DNA from: Gaetbulibacter sp. 4G1
GTDB lineage: Bacteria; Bacteroidota; Bacteroidia; Flavobacteriales; Flavobacteriaceae
Assembly (NCBI RefSeq): GCF_002741945.1
Contig: NZ_MDVN01000018.1
Location: 141,968 to 205,967 of the forward strand
Length of the DNA: 64,000 bases
Direction: 5' to 3'
A program made the translations under genes and the position numbers. Under the pieces are notes generated by a model. It was not told the origin of the DNA. It was given only the letters and a program-made list of their open reading frames with translations, and ran no database searches. This document shows, piece by piece, positions 43,374-51,405 of this stretch (position 1 is its first letter; each line of letters begins with the position of its first letter).

Positions 43374-43434
43374 CTGTTTTGTTTGGTAAAATTATTTAAT
43401 TATTGAGCAAGAAAACATGAATTTTATCATGTAT

Positions 43435-44109
43435 TTAGGCTTTAAAATGAGAATTATCTTGATGACGTTTTATTGCTTTTCGAGACAGTAACAAACCTAT
43501 AAAAAGCGATACAAAAGCACCAATCCAAATTCCAGGAACAAAATCTATAAATAAGAAAAAGTCGTAAGCGCCATGAAAAAAAACTGCCAGTAATAATCCG
43601 GTTAAGTTTAGTGTTATTCTATTATTAGAGAATTTAGCTTTCCCCATATAGTAGCCCATTAAAATACCAAAAGTTGCATGTGCTGGAACTGCAGTAAATG
43701 CTCTAAGTAATGCTGTTTGATAACCGCCTTCTAGTACGTAAAAAATATTTTCGGTTGCAGCAAAACCCATTGATACCATAACGGCGTAAACAATACCGTC
43801 AAACGGTTCGTTAAAAGCTTTGTGTTTTTGCGAAAAGTATCTAACAATTACATATTTGCTAAACTCCTCAGTTAATGCAACTACAAAAAAAGCTTTTATA
43901 AACTGCTGAAAAATACTAGTATGATTTGTTAATGGTAAAACCACATCAAAGGCATAATAAAGAATAGTAGTAATTACAATACTTACAATGGCGCCTAATA
44001 AAAAGTTGTAAAAAAGTAAACGTTTAGGCTCTTTTTCGTATTTATCTTTAAAATAAATATAAAGTATTATAATAAAAACTGGAGCAATTGCAGTAAGCAG
44101 TAAATTCAT
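43435..44109 (-). CDS. prsW: PrsW-family intramembrane metalloprotease
   Basis: 224 aa with seven or eight membrane helices. The family motifs are intact: EE at 81-82 (ALTEEFSKY), E120-N121 (FAATENIF), H144 (VPAHATFG) and H179-D183 (FFHGAYDF). In Bacillus PrsW cuts the anti-sigma factor RsiW; the target here is unknown. Single gene, transcribed leftwards. Confidence 0.9.
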   Translation of the reverse strand: MNLLLTAIAPVFIIILYIYFKDKYEKEPKRLLFYNFLLGAIVSIVITTILYYAFDVVLPLTNHTSIFQQFIKAFFVVALTEEFSKYVIVRYFSQKHKAFNEPFDGIVYAVMVSMGFAATENIFYVLEGGYQTALLRAFTAVPAHATFGILMGYYMGKAKFSNNRITLNLTGLLLAVFFHGAYDFFLFIDFVPGIWIGAFVSLFIGLLLSRKAIKRHQDNSHFKA

Positions 44110-44173
44110 TTATAAAATGAGCGATATAAAAGCGGTTAACATATTCAGATTAAAAGTAGTTAAAAAAATATAG

Positions 44174-44728
44174 TTATCTAATTCTTCCTATAATGTTTTG
44201 CAAAACAGTTTCGTAATACGATTTATTCGATGCAACAAAATGATTTCCGTTATTGTTGATATTATCAATTAACTGTTTAAAATGATCTGTAGAAACTAGT
44301 TTTAAAGCTTCTACCTCTTCAATTTGAGGTGTTAAATCTGAAAGAGTAATTTTTAATTCTGAAATGAAAGTATGATGAAACTCGTTATCAATAATACCAT
44401 TTTCATAGGTTTGAAAACATTCAAAAATGCCTATTTTATTCAAACCATTTTTAAAAATGGACAACCCAATCTCTTCTTTAGTTTCTCTTATGGCAGCATG
44501 AATAATGGTTTCACCAGCATCTACATGTCCAGCTACCGAAACATCCCAAAGAAGCGGACAAATTACTTTCTTTGAAGAGCGTTGTGATAATAAAATATCT
44601 CCTTTGTTGGTGTAAAACCAAACATGAGCTGTGTTATGGTAATGTCCTTCTTTATGGATGATTGATTTAGGTACAGATTTACCAGTTGGTTCACCTTGCT
44701 TTGTTACTATATCAATAAACTCGTCCAT
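44174..44728 (-). CDS. Nudix hydrolase
   Basis: 184 aa. A perfect Nudix box, G67-x5-E73-x7-R81-E-U-x-E-E-x-G-U, runs GHVDAGETIIHAAIRETKEE followed by IGL. The N-terminus (EFIDIVTKQGEPTGKSVPKS) is like the IPP-isomerase and YfcD subgroup. Substrate unknown. It is ten bases downstream of the aminotransferase gene on the same strand. Confidence 0.92.
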   Translation of the reverse strand: MDEFIDIVTKQGEPTGKSVPKSIIHKEGHYHNTAHVWFYTNKGDILLSQRSSKKVICPLLWDVSVAGHVDAGETIIHAAIRETKEEIGLSIFKNGLNKIGIFECFQTYENGIIDNEFHHTFISELKITLSDLTPQIEEVEALKLVSTDHFKQLIDNINNNGNHFVASNKSYYETVLQNIIGRIR

Positions 44729-44737
44729 ATTATACTT

Positions 44738-45889
44738 TTATAAATGCGAAGCTATACATGAGATTAGAGGCTTAAAATCTTCAGATGTGTTGAATAAATG
44801 ACAAGAAATTCTAATGTAATTACCTCTAAATGAAACAAAAATATTTTTGTTGGATAAGTCTTTTTTTAAGGCTTCAACATTTAGTTTGTCAGGTAATCTA
44901 ATTCCGAATAGATGGTGTGTTCTATATTCTGAATCTTCAATATAGCAACCTAAAGCTTTAAGTTCTTTAACAGCTTCCGCAGAAATGTTTTTACAATAAC
45001 TTTGTATGGCTTTTGGCGACCATTCTATAACTTGTTTTAAAGCTTCAATTTGTATTCTAACATAAATAAAATTGCCACTTTCACCAACAGAATAACGGTT
45101 AGCTAAAGGTTTATACCTAGGTTCATAATTTGTTAATCTTGCAAAATTTTCACTATTCAATCGGTTAGACCAATTTTCTTCAATGGGATTACCATTATCA
45201 AAGTAAGTTCCATAATAAGCATAAGCGCATCCATAAGGACCAAATAACCATTTATAACCAGCACAAATTAAGGCATCAGGTTGAATTTCTTTAATAGAGA
45301 AGGGTAGTGCACCTATAGATTGCGATCCATCAACAATTAAAAGAGCATTGTATTGTTTCGCTTTCTTACTAACTGCTTTTAAATCGAATAAACTCCCATT
45401 TGACCAATGAATATTGCCCATGGCAATCACAGCAGTATTACTATTTATAGCATTTAAAATGGCTTCGTTCCAAAGCTTAACACGATTAGTATCAGATTTT
45501 GGAGGACTGATAGTTTTTATTGTAGCGTTATATTTTTCAGCTAATTTTTGCCATGTATAAACATTACTAGGAAATTGCTCATCTATAATTAGAATTTCAT
45601 CATGCTCTTTTAAAACAATATTATTTGCAACAGTTGCTATGCCATAAGAAGCCGATGGAATTGTTGCAATACGATTAAAATCATCTGCATCAATAAGTTG
45701 AGCGAATAGCTTTTTAAGTTCTATAACGGGTTCAAAATAATCTGAAACCCTGATTTTGTAGGGGCGACTTTTCTGTTTTAGCCCTTCTATACCAGCGTCA
45801 TACATCGCTTTAAAAGATGGCGATTGACTAGCTATGTTTAAATAGGTTATGTCTTCAGGAATATCGAATAAATGTTTTTGATTTTGCAT
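44738..45889 (-). CDS. class V aminotransferase (cysteine-desulfurase-like)
   Basis: 383 aa PLP enzyme of the NifS/CsdA fold, cytoplasmic. The PLP Lys is in ALICAGYKWLFGPYG; HWSNGSLFDL and LIVDGSQSIGALPF carry the Asp and the His/Gln typical of the fold. It lacks the Cys loop expected of a desulfurase, so it is probably an aminotransferase or lyase (kynureninase and isopenicillin-N-epimerase relatives) rather than a sulfur donor. Co-directional with Nudix and M42 genes. Confidence 0.85.
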   Translation of the reverse strand: MQNQKHLFDIPEDITYLNIASQSPSFKAMYDAGIEGLKQKSRPYKIRVSDYFEPVIELKKLFAQLIDADDFNRIATIPSASYGIATVANNIVLKEHDEILIIDEQFPSNVYTWQKLAEKYNATIKTISPPKSDTNRVKLWNEAILNAINSNTAVIAMGNIHWSNGSLFDLKAVSKKAKQYNALLIVDGSQSIGALPFSIKEIQPDALICAGYKWLFGPYGCAYAYYGTYFDNGNPIEENWSNRLNSENFARLTNYEPRYKPLANRYSVGESGNFIYVRIQIEALKQVIEWSPKAIQSYCKNISAEAVKELKALGCYIEDSEYRTHHLFGIRLPDKLNVEALKKDLSNKNIFVSFRGNYIRISCHLFNTSEDFKPLISCIASHL

Positions 45890-45908
45890 GGAATAAAAAT
45901 TGTATCAC

Positions 45909-45954
45909 TTTGAGCACAGCCCAAATTGTTTTGTAGTTCACAGCTGTGCTCAAA
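45909..45954. repeat. 12-base perfect inverted repeat between M42 and aminotransferase genes
   Basis: TTTGAGCACAGC (45909-45920) and GCTGTGCTCAAA (45943-45954) with a 22-base loop. It resembles the dispersed TGAGCGCAGTCGAA-type palindromes of Bacteroidota. There is no strong T tract directly after it. Confidence 0.65.
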
Positions 45955-45962
45955 AGGACAAA

Positions 45963-47051
45963 TTATTCAAAATAGCTAAAAGATTCTCCATCTTTTATAT
46001 TAAGTAGCGTTTCGTAAATTAATTTAATTACATTTTCCACATCATCTCTATGTACCATTTCTACAGTAGTGTGCATGTAACGAAGCGGTAAAGAAATTAA
46101 AGCAGAAGCAACACCGCCATTACTGTAAGCAAAAGCATCAGTATCGGTTCCAGTAGCTCTAGACAATGCTGAACGCTGGAAAGGTATCTTCTTTTCTTCA
46201 GCAGTTTCAGTAATTAAATCACGCAATTTTTGTTGCACAGCAGGGGCGTAAGCAACAACAGGCCCTTTACCAAGCTCTAAATGACCTTCCTTTTTCTTTT
46301 CAATCATTGGTGTTGTCGTATCATGCGTAACATCCGTTACAATGGCTACATTTGGTTTAATGGTATGAGTAATCATTTCTGCACCACGCAATCCAATTTC
46401 TTCTTGAACAGAATTAGTAATATAAAGCCCAAAAGGCAATTCTTTTTTATTTTCTTTAAGTAATCGGGCTACTTCAGCAATCATGAAACCACCCATTCTA
46501 TTGTCTAAAGCACGACAAACAAAATTCTCTTTATTTAAAATATGAAATTCATCCGGATAGGTAATAACACATCCTACATGTACACCTAATTTCTCAACTT
46601 CTTCTTTTGTTTTGCACCCACAATCAATAAAAATATTATCTGGCTTTGGCGCTTCTTCTTTAGCTCTATTTCGAGTATGAATTGCCGGCCAGCCAAAAAC
46701 ACCTTTTACAATGCCTTTTTTAGTATGTATATTAACAATTTTACTTGGTGCTATTTGGTGATCGCTTCCGCCATTTCTAATCACATAAATTAATCCGTTA
46801 TCCGAAATATAATTTACATACCACGAAATTTCATCGGCGTGTCCTTCAATAACCACCTTGTATTTAGCTTTTGGGTTTATTACCCCAACAGCTGTTCCGT
46901 AAGTATCTGTAATAAACTCATCAACATAAGGCTTTAGATAATCCATCCAAAGTTTTTGCCCAGTCCATTCGTACCCTGTAGGAGCTGCATTATTTAAATA
47001 TTTTTCTAAAAAATCGATAGATTTTTTATTAAGAATGCTCTTTTTTGCCAT
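45963..47051 (-). CDS. M42-family metallo-aminopeptidase
   Basis: 362 aa cytoplasmic di-metal aminopeptidase of the TET/glutamyl aminopeptidase family. H71-x-D73 in EGHADEISW, D183 in RALDNRMGGF, catalytic E217-E218 in VQEEIG, D240 in VTDVTHD and His in LRYMHTTVE are present. It trims peptides from the N-terminus. In many flavobacteria an M42 gene is next to a DUF4294 gene (from memory); here the two are separated by the repeat-bounded insert at 47.1-48.2 kb. Confidence 0.92.
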   Translation of the reverse strand: MAKKSILNKKSIDFLEKYLNNAAPTGYEWTGQKLWMDYLKPYVDEFITDTYGTAVGVINPKAKYKVVIEGHADEISWYVNYISDNGLIYVIRNGGSDHQIAPSKIVNIHTKKGIVKGVFGWPAIHTRNRAKEEAPKPDNIFIDCGCKTKEEVEKLGVHVGCVITYPDEFHILNKENFVCRALDNRMGGFMIAEVARLLKENKKELPFGLYITNSVQEEIGLRGAEMITHTIKPNVAIVTDVTHDTTTPMIEKKKEGHLELGKGPVVAYAPAVQQKLRDLITETAEEKKIPFQRSALSRATGTDTDAFAYSNGGVASALISLPLRYMHTTVEMVHRDDVENVIKLIYETLLNIKDGESFSYFE

Positions 47052-47128
47052 TTATAAAAGTTTTGCACTAAAATAATAATATAAAATGTAAAAAAATGAT
47101 TTAAAGGATCTCTTAATTAATTTTTTTT

Positions 47129-47212
47129 GGCGTTACCCAAGGGTCGGGCTTTCTGTTACAAGTCCTCGCACTAAAAAAGGCACTGTGGGCTTTCCACCGC
47201 AATCCCTAATGC
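47129..47212. repeat. dispersed palindromic repeat, copy 1
   Basis: Begins GGCGTTACCCAAGGGTCGGG and ends CCGCAATCCCTAATGC, with GCGTTA/TAATGC and GGGT/ATCCC forming the ends of an interrupted palindrome. A diverged copy lies at 52152-52252 (shared CAGGCTTTC/CGGGCTTTC, AAAAAAGG and CCGC..AATCC). It resembles abundant intergenic repeats of flavobacteria, from memory. Confidence 0.75.
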
Positions 47213-47265
47213 AGGTATCTGCTAGCTTATATAATTAAACCGAAAGGTGCTTTATTTTGGAGAAG

Positions 47266-47402
47266 TTCGTTTAACGTTTTGTATATGGTTTGTTGCGTGG
47301 TAAAGCAATAAATCTAGCAAGTACAAACCTACTAGAAAATCCGCAAGGATTTTCGTAAGCAAGCTAGAACTAGCAATAAATTATATACGTTGTTACCACA
47401 CG
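47266..47402. repeat. structured attC-like site, long form, left of the 47 kb insert
   Basis: Starts with TTCGTTTAACGT (47266-47277), the outer arm whose partner ACGTTAAACGAA is at 48126-48137 beyond the cargo. GTATAT (47281-47286) pairs with ATATAC (47383-47388); GAAAATCC (47335-47342) pairs with GGATTTTC (47347-47354); GTGGTAA pairs with TTACCAC near the end. The last arm TTACCACACG (47393-47402) also pairs with TGTGTGGTAA at 48079-48088. Box GTTTAAC fits attC R'' (RYYYAAC). Homologous to 25928-26060. Confidence 0.72.
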
Positions 47403-47430
47403 TTTTTTTTAAATTTTAAAATCAATTATT

Positions 47431-47574
47431 ATGTCCAAAATCAAAGACTTTTTTAAGTCCGATATATTTTATCTTATTGAGTATTTATTAAGTAAAATAG
47501 CTCAGTTTTTGGTCTTCGTGTTTTTCATAGTCGGAATTTTAGCTTTAATAAAATACCTAGTTACTTGTCAATAA
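47431..47574 (+). CDS. small membrane protein, possible cassette cargo
   Basis: 47 aa, too short for most gene finders. It starts MSKIKDFFKSDIFYLIEYLL and has one hydrophobic helix (AQFLVFVFFIVGILALIKYL). It overlaps the end of the convergent 168-aa gene by 14 bases. Position directly inside the left repeat and a clean ATG support a real gene, but no homolog is recognised and chance cannot be excluded. Confidence 0.45.
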   Translation: MSKIKDFFKSDIFYLIEYLLSKIAQFLVFVFFIVGILALIKYLVTCQ

Positions 47575-48067
47575 AATATTTAGTTATGAATCCAATTATA
47601 AAAGCTATGATGGCAATTAACCATCTGAATCTTATATCCCAATTGTTAAGCCTTAAATTATCTCTGGTTAAATTTCTTATTTGGTTTTCTAAACCTCTTA
47701 TAGATTTTTGGTGTTCAAAATTTTCCTTTTGTAAATTAAGATTGGTCAGTTCTAGATTTTCCTTATGTCCTTTTTTTAATCGGTCATTAAGGCTTCTATT
47801 ATATTCTTTTTGCAAATGTTTTTTCCATCCTCCATTTTTAAAAATAGTATATCCGAACTCCGTCATTACAGCTAATTCTTGGTCAATTGTGAGTAAGTCT
47901 TTCCCTTGCATATTTTCAGCTAATCTTTCTGCTTCGTGGAATTTACCTATCTGGCAGAATTGTTGGCCGTCAATATTTAAAAAGTCAAAAAAGAATTCGG
48001 AGTTATCCTCTTTGTTTCCTAAGAGGTTTAGATTTATTTCGATTAAGTCATCAATCTTATCGTACAT
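47561..48067 (-). CDS. coiled-coil membrane-anchored hypothetical protein, possible cassette cargo
   Basis: 168 aa, no family recognised. N-terminal soluble part (MYDKIDDLIEINLNLLGNKE), a middle segment FGYTIFKNGGWKKHLQKEYN, a coiled coil at about 95-135 and a C-terminal membrane helix (WLIAIIAFIIGFITKYFI), so it is tail-anchored. The opposite-strand frame at the same place is a shadow. The gene starts 12 bases from the right repeat and sits inside the insert bounded by paired repeat arms, pointing towards the left repeat. Function unknown. Confidence 0.75.
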   Translation of the reverse strand: MYDKIDDLIEINLNLLGNKEDNSEFFFDFLNIDGQQFCQIGKFHEAERLAENMQGKDLLTIDQELAVMTEFGYTIFKNGGWKKHLQKEYNRSLNDRLKKGHKENLELTNLNLQKENFEHQKSIRGLENQIRNLTRDNLRLNNWDIRFRWLIAIIAFIIGFITKYFIDK

Positions 48068-48078
48068 GCTTTTTCAAA

Positions 48079-48137
48079 TGTGTGGTAATTCAAGTATATG
48101 AATCCGTTTTAATGGTTTATATACTACGTTAAACGAA
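48079..48137. repeat. structured attC-like site, short form, right of the 47 kb insert
   Basis: TGTGTGGTAA (48079-48088) matches, inverted, the end of 47266-47402 across the cargo. GTATAT (48094-48099) pairs with ATATAC (48119-48124) round loop GAATCCGTTTTAATGGTTT. ACGTTAAACGAA (48126-48137) contains GTTAAAC (attC R' form) and pairs with 47266-47277. The flank CAATTTTTCTGACAAAGTCAAG matches that of the empty site at 18736-18797. Confidence 0.75.
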
Positions 48138-48247
48138 TTTCGACAATTTTTCTGACAAAGTCAAGTGTTTTAATAATTTCAAACCTAAGATATCTAGTTT
48201 TAAGAAATTCAGTATTTTTGGCGTAATAAACGCCCCTTTTTTTACAA

Positions 48248-48928
48248 ATGAATTATTTCAAATACATATTTATTCTTTTTCCGTTTTTTGCACTAGCCCA
48301 AATTAGTGATGTAGAGCAAGATTCTACTGCGGTTGAGTATATTATTGTTGAAGGCGATTCTATACCACGAACATCTATTGACTTGGATGAAGTTATGCTA
48401 TTGCATAAGCTTCAATTTAATAGTAAAAAGGACCGAGTTCGATATTTAATTTTACGCAGAAAAACAATAAAAGTTTATCCTTATGCAAAAATGGCTGCTG
48501 AACGTTTAGATTCAATGAATAAACGCTTAGCCGGTATTAAGAAAAAACGTCATAAAAAAAAGTATGCTAAGCGTGTACAAAAATATATAGAAGGAGAGTT
48601 CTCTGATGAATTAAAAAAATTAACCCGAACAGAAGGACAAATACTAGTTAAATTAATACATAGGCAAACTGGTAAAACAGCTTTTAATCTGGTAAAAGAA
48701 TTACGTAACGGTTGGCGCGCATTTTGGTATAATACTACAGCCAGTATGTTTGATATTTCTTTAAAGCGCGAATTTGACCCTCTTAATGAAAAAGAAGACT
48801 ATTTAATTGAAGATATTCTGCAACGTAACTTTCAAAGCGGACGCTTAGAAAGACAAAAATCTAAGGTTGAATTTGATTTTTACGATTTAACTGATAAATG
48901 GTTTAAACCTATACAAAACAAGCAATAG
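48248..48928 (+). CDS. DUF4294 exported protein
   Basis: 226 aa with a signal peptide (MNYFKYIFILFPFFALAQ) and the DUF4294 core: YLILRRKTIKVYPYAKMAAE, KRHKKKYAKRVQKYIEGEF, LTRTEGQILVKLIHRQTG and LRNGWRAFWYNTTASMFD. The family is confined to Bacteroidota and has no known function; it is periplasmic and highly basic. TATTTTTG at 48213-48220 is a -7 box candidate. The next gene starts four bases after its stop. Confidence 0.9.
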   Translation: MNYFKYIFILFPFFALAQISDVEQDSTAVEYIIVEGDSIPRTSIDLDEVMLLHKLQFNSKKDRVRYLILRRKTIKVYPYAKMAAERLDSMNKRLAGIKKKRHKKKYAKRVQKYIEGEFSDELKKLTRTEGQILVKLIHRQTGKTAFNLVKELRNGWRAFWYNTTASMFDISLKREFDPLNEKEDYLIEDILQRNFQSGRLERQKSKVEFDFYDLTDKWFKPIQNKQ

Positions 48929-48931
48929 TTT

Positions 48932-49558
48932 ATGCGTATACAAACTCCGTTTGAGGAAAAGTTGAATGCTACTACTCATGCGCTTGGTGTTTTGTTTGGT
49001 ATAGTAGCGTTGGTTTTACTAATTGTTTTTGATAATCAAAAGACACCTTGGAGTTTATTTAGTGTTATTGTTTATGGTATTTCTATTATTGTGTTATTTG
49101 CTGCATCAACATTTTACCATGCGGTAAAAAGTGAAAGGAGAAAGCATTATTTTAGAATTGTAGATCATATTAGCATTTACCTTTTAATTGCAGGAACCTA
49201 TACTCCGGTTTGTTTAATTTCAATTGAGCAGAGCTTAGGTTGGACTTTATTTTTTGCGGTTTGGGGTATTGCCGCTTTTGGTGTTATTTTAAAATTGTTT
49301 TTTACAGGACGTTTTGAAGTTTTCTCAACACTTCTCTATTTAATAATGGGTTGGCTTATTGTATTCGATTTTACAAGTTTATCTGAAACTATTGGTAGTG
49401 ATGGCATTTTATTTCTTTTCGCTGGAGGGTTAGCTTATACCGTTGGTATTATTTTTTATGCTGTAGAAAAGATACCGTACAATCATGTTATTTGGCATTT
49501 ATTTGTTTTAGCTGGAGCAATCTTTCACTTTTTTATGATTTTCTTTTATGTGATTTAA
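48932..49558 (+). CDS. hemolysin III / PAQR-family membrane protein
   Basis: 208 aa with seven membrane helices. N-terminal FEEKLNATTHALGVLFG, then LFAASTFYHAVKSERRKHYFRIVDH with the family Ser-x3-His zinc ligands, and a C-terminal YNHVIWHLFVLAGAIFHFF. Bacterial relatives (TrhA) affect membrane fluidity and may hydrolyse lipid amides. Co-transcribed with the DUF4294 gene. Confidence 0.92.
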   Translation: MRIQTPFEEKLNATTHALGVLFGIVALVLLIVFDNQKTPWSLFSVIVYGISIIVLFAASTFYHAVKSERRKHYFRIVDHISIYLLIAGTYTPVCLISIEQSLGWTLFFAVWGIAAFGVILKLFFTGRFEVFSTLLYLIMGWLIVFDFTSLSETIGSDGILFLFAGGLAYTVGIIFYAVEKIPYNHVIWHLFVLAGAIFHFFMIFFYVI

Positions 49559-49602
49559 ACTTAATTTTTCTTTATTTTGAATATCTAAAACTTTAATTTT
49601 CT

Positions 49603-50097
49603 ATGATAGAAATTACTTTAGCTCAAACACAGCCAGATTATATATTAATTGAAGAATTAGCCGATGTTATTTGGCGCAAACATTATATTCCTATTACGGG
49701 TATTGGTCAAGTAGAGCATATGCTTAAAAAGTATCAATCAGCCGAAGCAATTTCTAAACAAGTCGAAGATGAAGGTTTTGAGTATTTTATTTTAAGATAT
49801 GATAAAACCCCAGTAGGTTATATTTCTATTAGAAAAGAAGAAGGTAAGTTGTTTTTAAGTAAAATATATGTGCTAAGCGAGTATAGAGGAAAAAAGATAG
49901 GCAAAACCGCGATGCAATTTATTGAGGAAAAGGCAAAAGCATACGGTTTAAAAACAATTATGCTTACGGTAAACAAAAATAACACAAATTCAATTAAGGC
50001 TTACGAGAAGTTAGGTTTTATTAATGTATGCGCTTTGGTAAAAGATATAGGGAATGGTTATGTTATGGATGACTACCAAATGGAAAAAAAAGTGTAA
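49603..50097 (+). CDS. GNAT-family N-acetyltransferase
   Basis: 164 aa. The acetyl-CoA-binding motif VLSEYRGKKIGKTAMQFIEE is complete, with NKNNTNSIKAYEKLGF as the C-terminal motif B. Substrate unknown. It ends six bases from the convergent DUF4268 gene. Confidence 0.92.
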   Translation: MIEITLAQTQPDYILIEELADVIWRKHYIPITGIGQVEHMLKKYQSAEAISKQVEDEGFEYFILRYDKTPVGYISIRKEEGKLFLSKIYVLSEYRGKKIGKTAMQFIEEKAKAYGLKTIMLTVNKNNTNSIKAYEKLGFINVCALVKDIGNGYVMDDYQMEKKV

Positions 50098-50102
50098 CGA
50101 CT

Positions 50103-50531
50103 TTAGCCTTCAATTACATCCTTATATTCCTCAAAAAATGCTTCAAACAAATTCATTTTTTCATTGAAAAACTCCATCACATCACGCCAAGTGTTTTTAT
50201 TATGAATAGATACTTTTTGCTCTAAAGGCACGTAAACTCTTGAAATTTCCTTATAGTTTTCTAATAAATATTCTTCATTAAAAATGGCATCGGGGAGAAA
50301 ATCATCTAATAAAATCGATTTTAAAGCTTCTAGCTTCTCCCAATATTTAATACGGTTTTCTAAATCATCTTCAATATCTAAAGCAACTAAAGCAGTTTTG
50401 GTATCAAAATGAAATTTAAATGATAAACCTTTTATTTTAGTATTATACAATATCCATTTCCGTGGAAACGATTTTCCAAAACTAATCCAGAATTCTTGTC
50501 TTAATAATCGAGACTCTTCTTTGCTAAACAC
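50103..50531 (-). CDS. DUF4268 protein
   Basis: 142 aa with the pattern LRQEFWISFGKSFPRKWILY and KFHFDTKTALVALDIEDD of DUF4268. Domains of this family are found in single proteins and at the C-terminus of restriction-like nucleases; this stand-alone form has no visible nuclease motif. Function unknown. Confidence 0.85.
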   Translation of the reverse strand: MFSKEESRLLRQEFWISFGKSFPRKWILYNTKIKGLSFKFHFDTKTALVALDIEDDLENRIKYWEKLEALKSILLDDFLPDAIFNEEYLLENYKEISRVYVPLEQKVSIHNKNTWRDVMEFFNEKMNLFEAFFEEYKDVIEG

Positions 50532-50597
50532 TATTTTTAGTTAAAAGTTAAAAACAATAGACTTAAATCTTTAGTTAATATTTTCCAATAGCCAATA

Positions 50598-51272
50598 CTA
50601 AATCATAAAAGCAATACCAACGCCTAAAATAATGGCAATAAATTTTGATAGATTAAACTTGTGTCCTTCACCACTTTCAAATAAAATAGTGGTAGAAATA
50701 TGAAAAAATATTCCAATAACAATAGCATTAATTATGTGTGCATAGTCAGCGATTGGTTCCCATGTGTTGGAAATAAGAGTTCCTAAAGGAGTCATAACAG
50801 CAAATACTAATAAAAATGCTATAATTTGTAGTTTACTATAATTAGACTGAAATAAAAACATGCTTACTAAAGCTGCGATAGGTATTTTATGTACCAAAAC
50901 ACCATAAACCATGTCATTATGCTGATGTATAGGGAAACCTTCTAAAAAACTATGGATGCATAAACTAATAAATAGTAACCACGGGAAATTAGTTTCGTTC
51001 TTATGTATGTGTACATGCCCATGTTCTGCCCCTTTAGAGAATAACTCTAAAACAATTTGTAACACAATACCACACATAATGTACAAGCCTGTAAGTTTTG
51101 CATCTAAATGATTATAAACCTCTGGTAATAACTCAAAAAGCGTCAAAGCTAGTAAAAAAGCCCCGCTAAAAGAGAGTAGGAGTTTGGTGTTCCATGTTTT
51201 TTTATTTTTAGTTGCAATAGCAATAATAACACCTAAAATAACGGCGTATACAGGAAATAAAAATTTATTCAT
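50598..51272 (-). CDS. ZIP-family metal transporter
   Basis: 224 aa inner-membrane permease with eight predicted helices. HSFLEGFPIHQHND and a later HKIPIAALVSM hold the metal-binding His and Glu of the ZIP family; the variable His-rich loop reads EHGHVHIHKNET. Likely substrate Zn2+, Fe2+ or Mn2+. Single gene. Confidence 0.9.
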   Translation of the reverse strand: MNKFLFPVYAVILGVIIAIATKNKKTWNTKLLLSFSGAFLLALTLFELLPEVYNHLDAKLTGLYIMCGIVLQIVLELFSKGAEHGHVHIHKNETNFPWLLFISLCIHSFLEGFPIHQHNDMVYGVLVHKIPIAALVSMFLFQSNYSKLQIIAFLLVFAVMTPLGTLISNTWEPIADYAHIINAIVIGIFFHISTTILFESGEGHKFNLSKFIAIILGVGIAFMI

Positions 51273-51405
51273 TCAAAAAAATAATAACCCACAACAGTGA
51301 GTGTAATTAATTATTTATAAGTCTCGATTGTAAGTCGATAAACTCAAATTTATACTTTATTAAAAAATATCCACAGAGTGATAATGATTAAAAGCCAATT
51401 ATTAG

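Larger units (their letters stand above)
47052..47430. other. gene-free region with two dispersed repeats
   Basis: 379 bases upstream of the M42 gene. No credible gene. It holds a REP-like element at 47129-47212 and the long form of the structured site at 47266-47402, ending 28 bases before a small ORF at 47431. Confidence 0.6.

Noticed and set aside
44738..45889. Class V enzyme as a cysteine desulfurase (SufS/IscS)
   Set aside because: The catalytic Cys loop is not visible and no suf or isc gene is adjacent.
47431..48067. Insert read as a toxin-antitoxin pair
   Set aside because: The two genes are convergent, not an operon, and neither resembles a known toxin or antitoxin; kept only as a possibility in the small-ORF finding.
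47565..48101. 178-aa open frame on the plus strand opposite the coiled-coil gene
   Set aside because: The minus-strand frame has a coherent protein with a coiled coil and a tail anchor; the plus-strand translation is an unstructured mix rich in Ser, Phe and Leu, as expected of a shadow frame.
47266..48137. Insert read as an insertion sequence or a MITE with terminal inverted repeats
   Set aside because: No transposase, no target-site duplication seen, and internal arms pair across the cargo as well as the outer ones, which simple terminal inverted repeats do not explain.
50103..50531. DUF4268 protein as a restriction-modification component
   Set aside because: The nuclease motif is absent and the neighbours are housekeeping genes.
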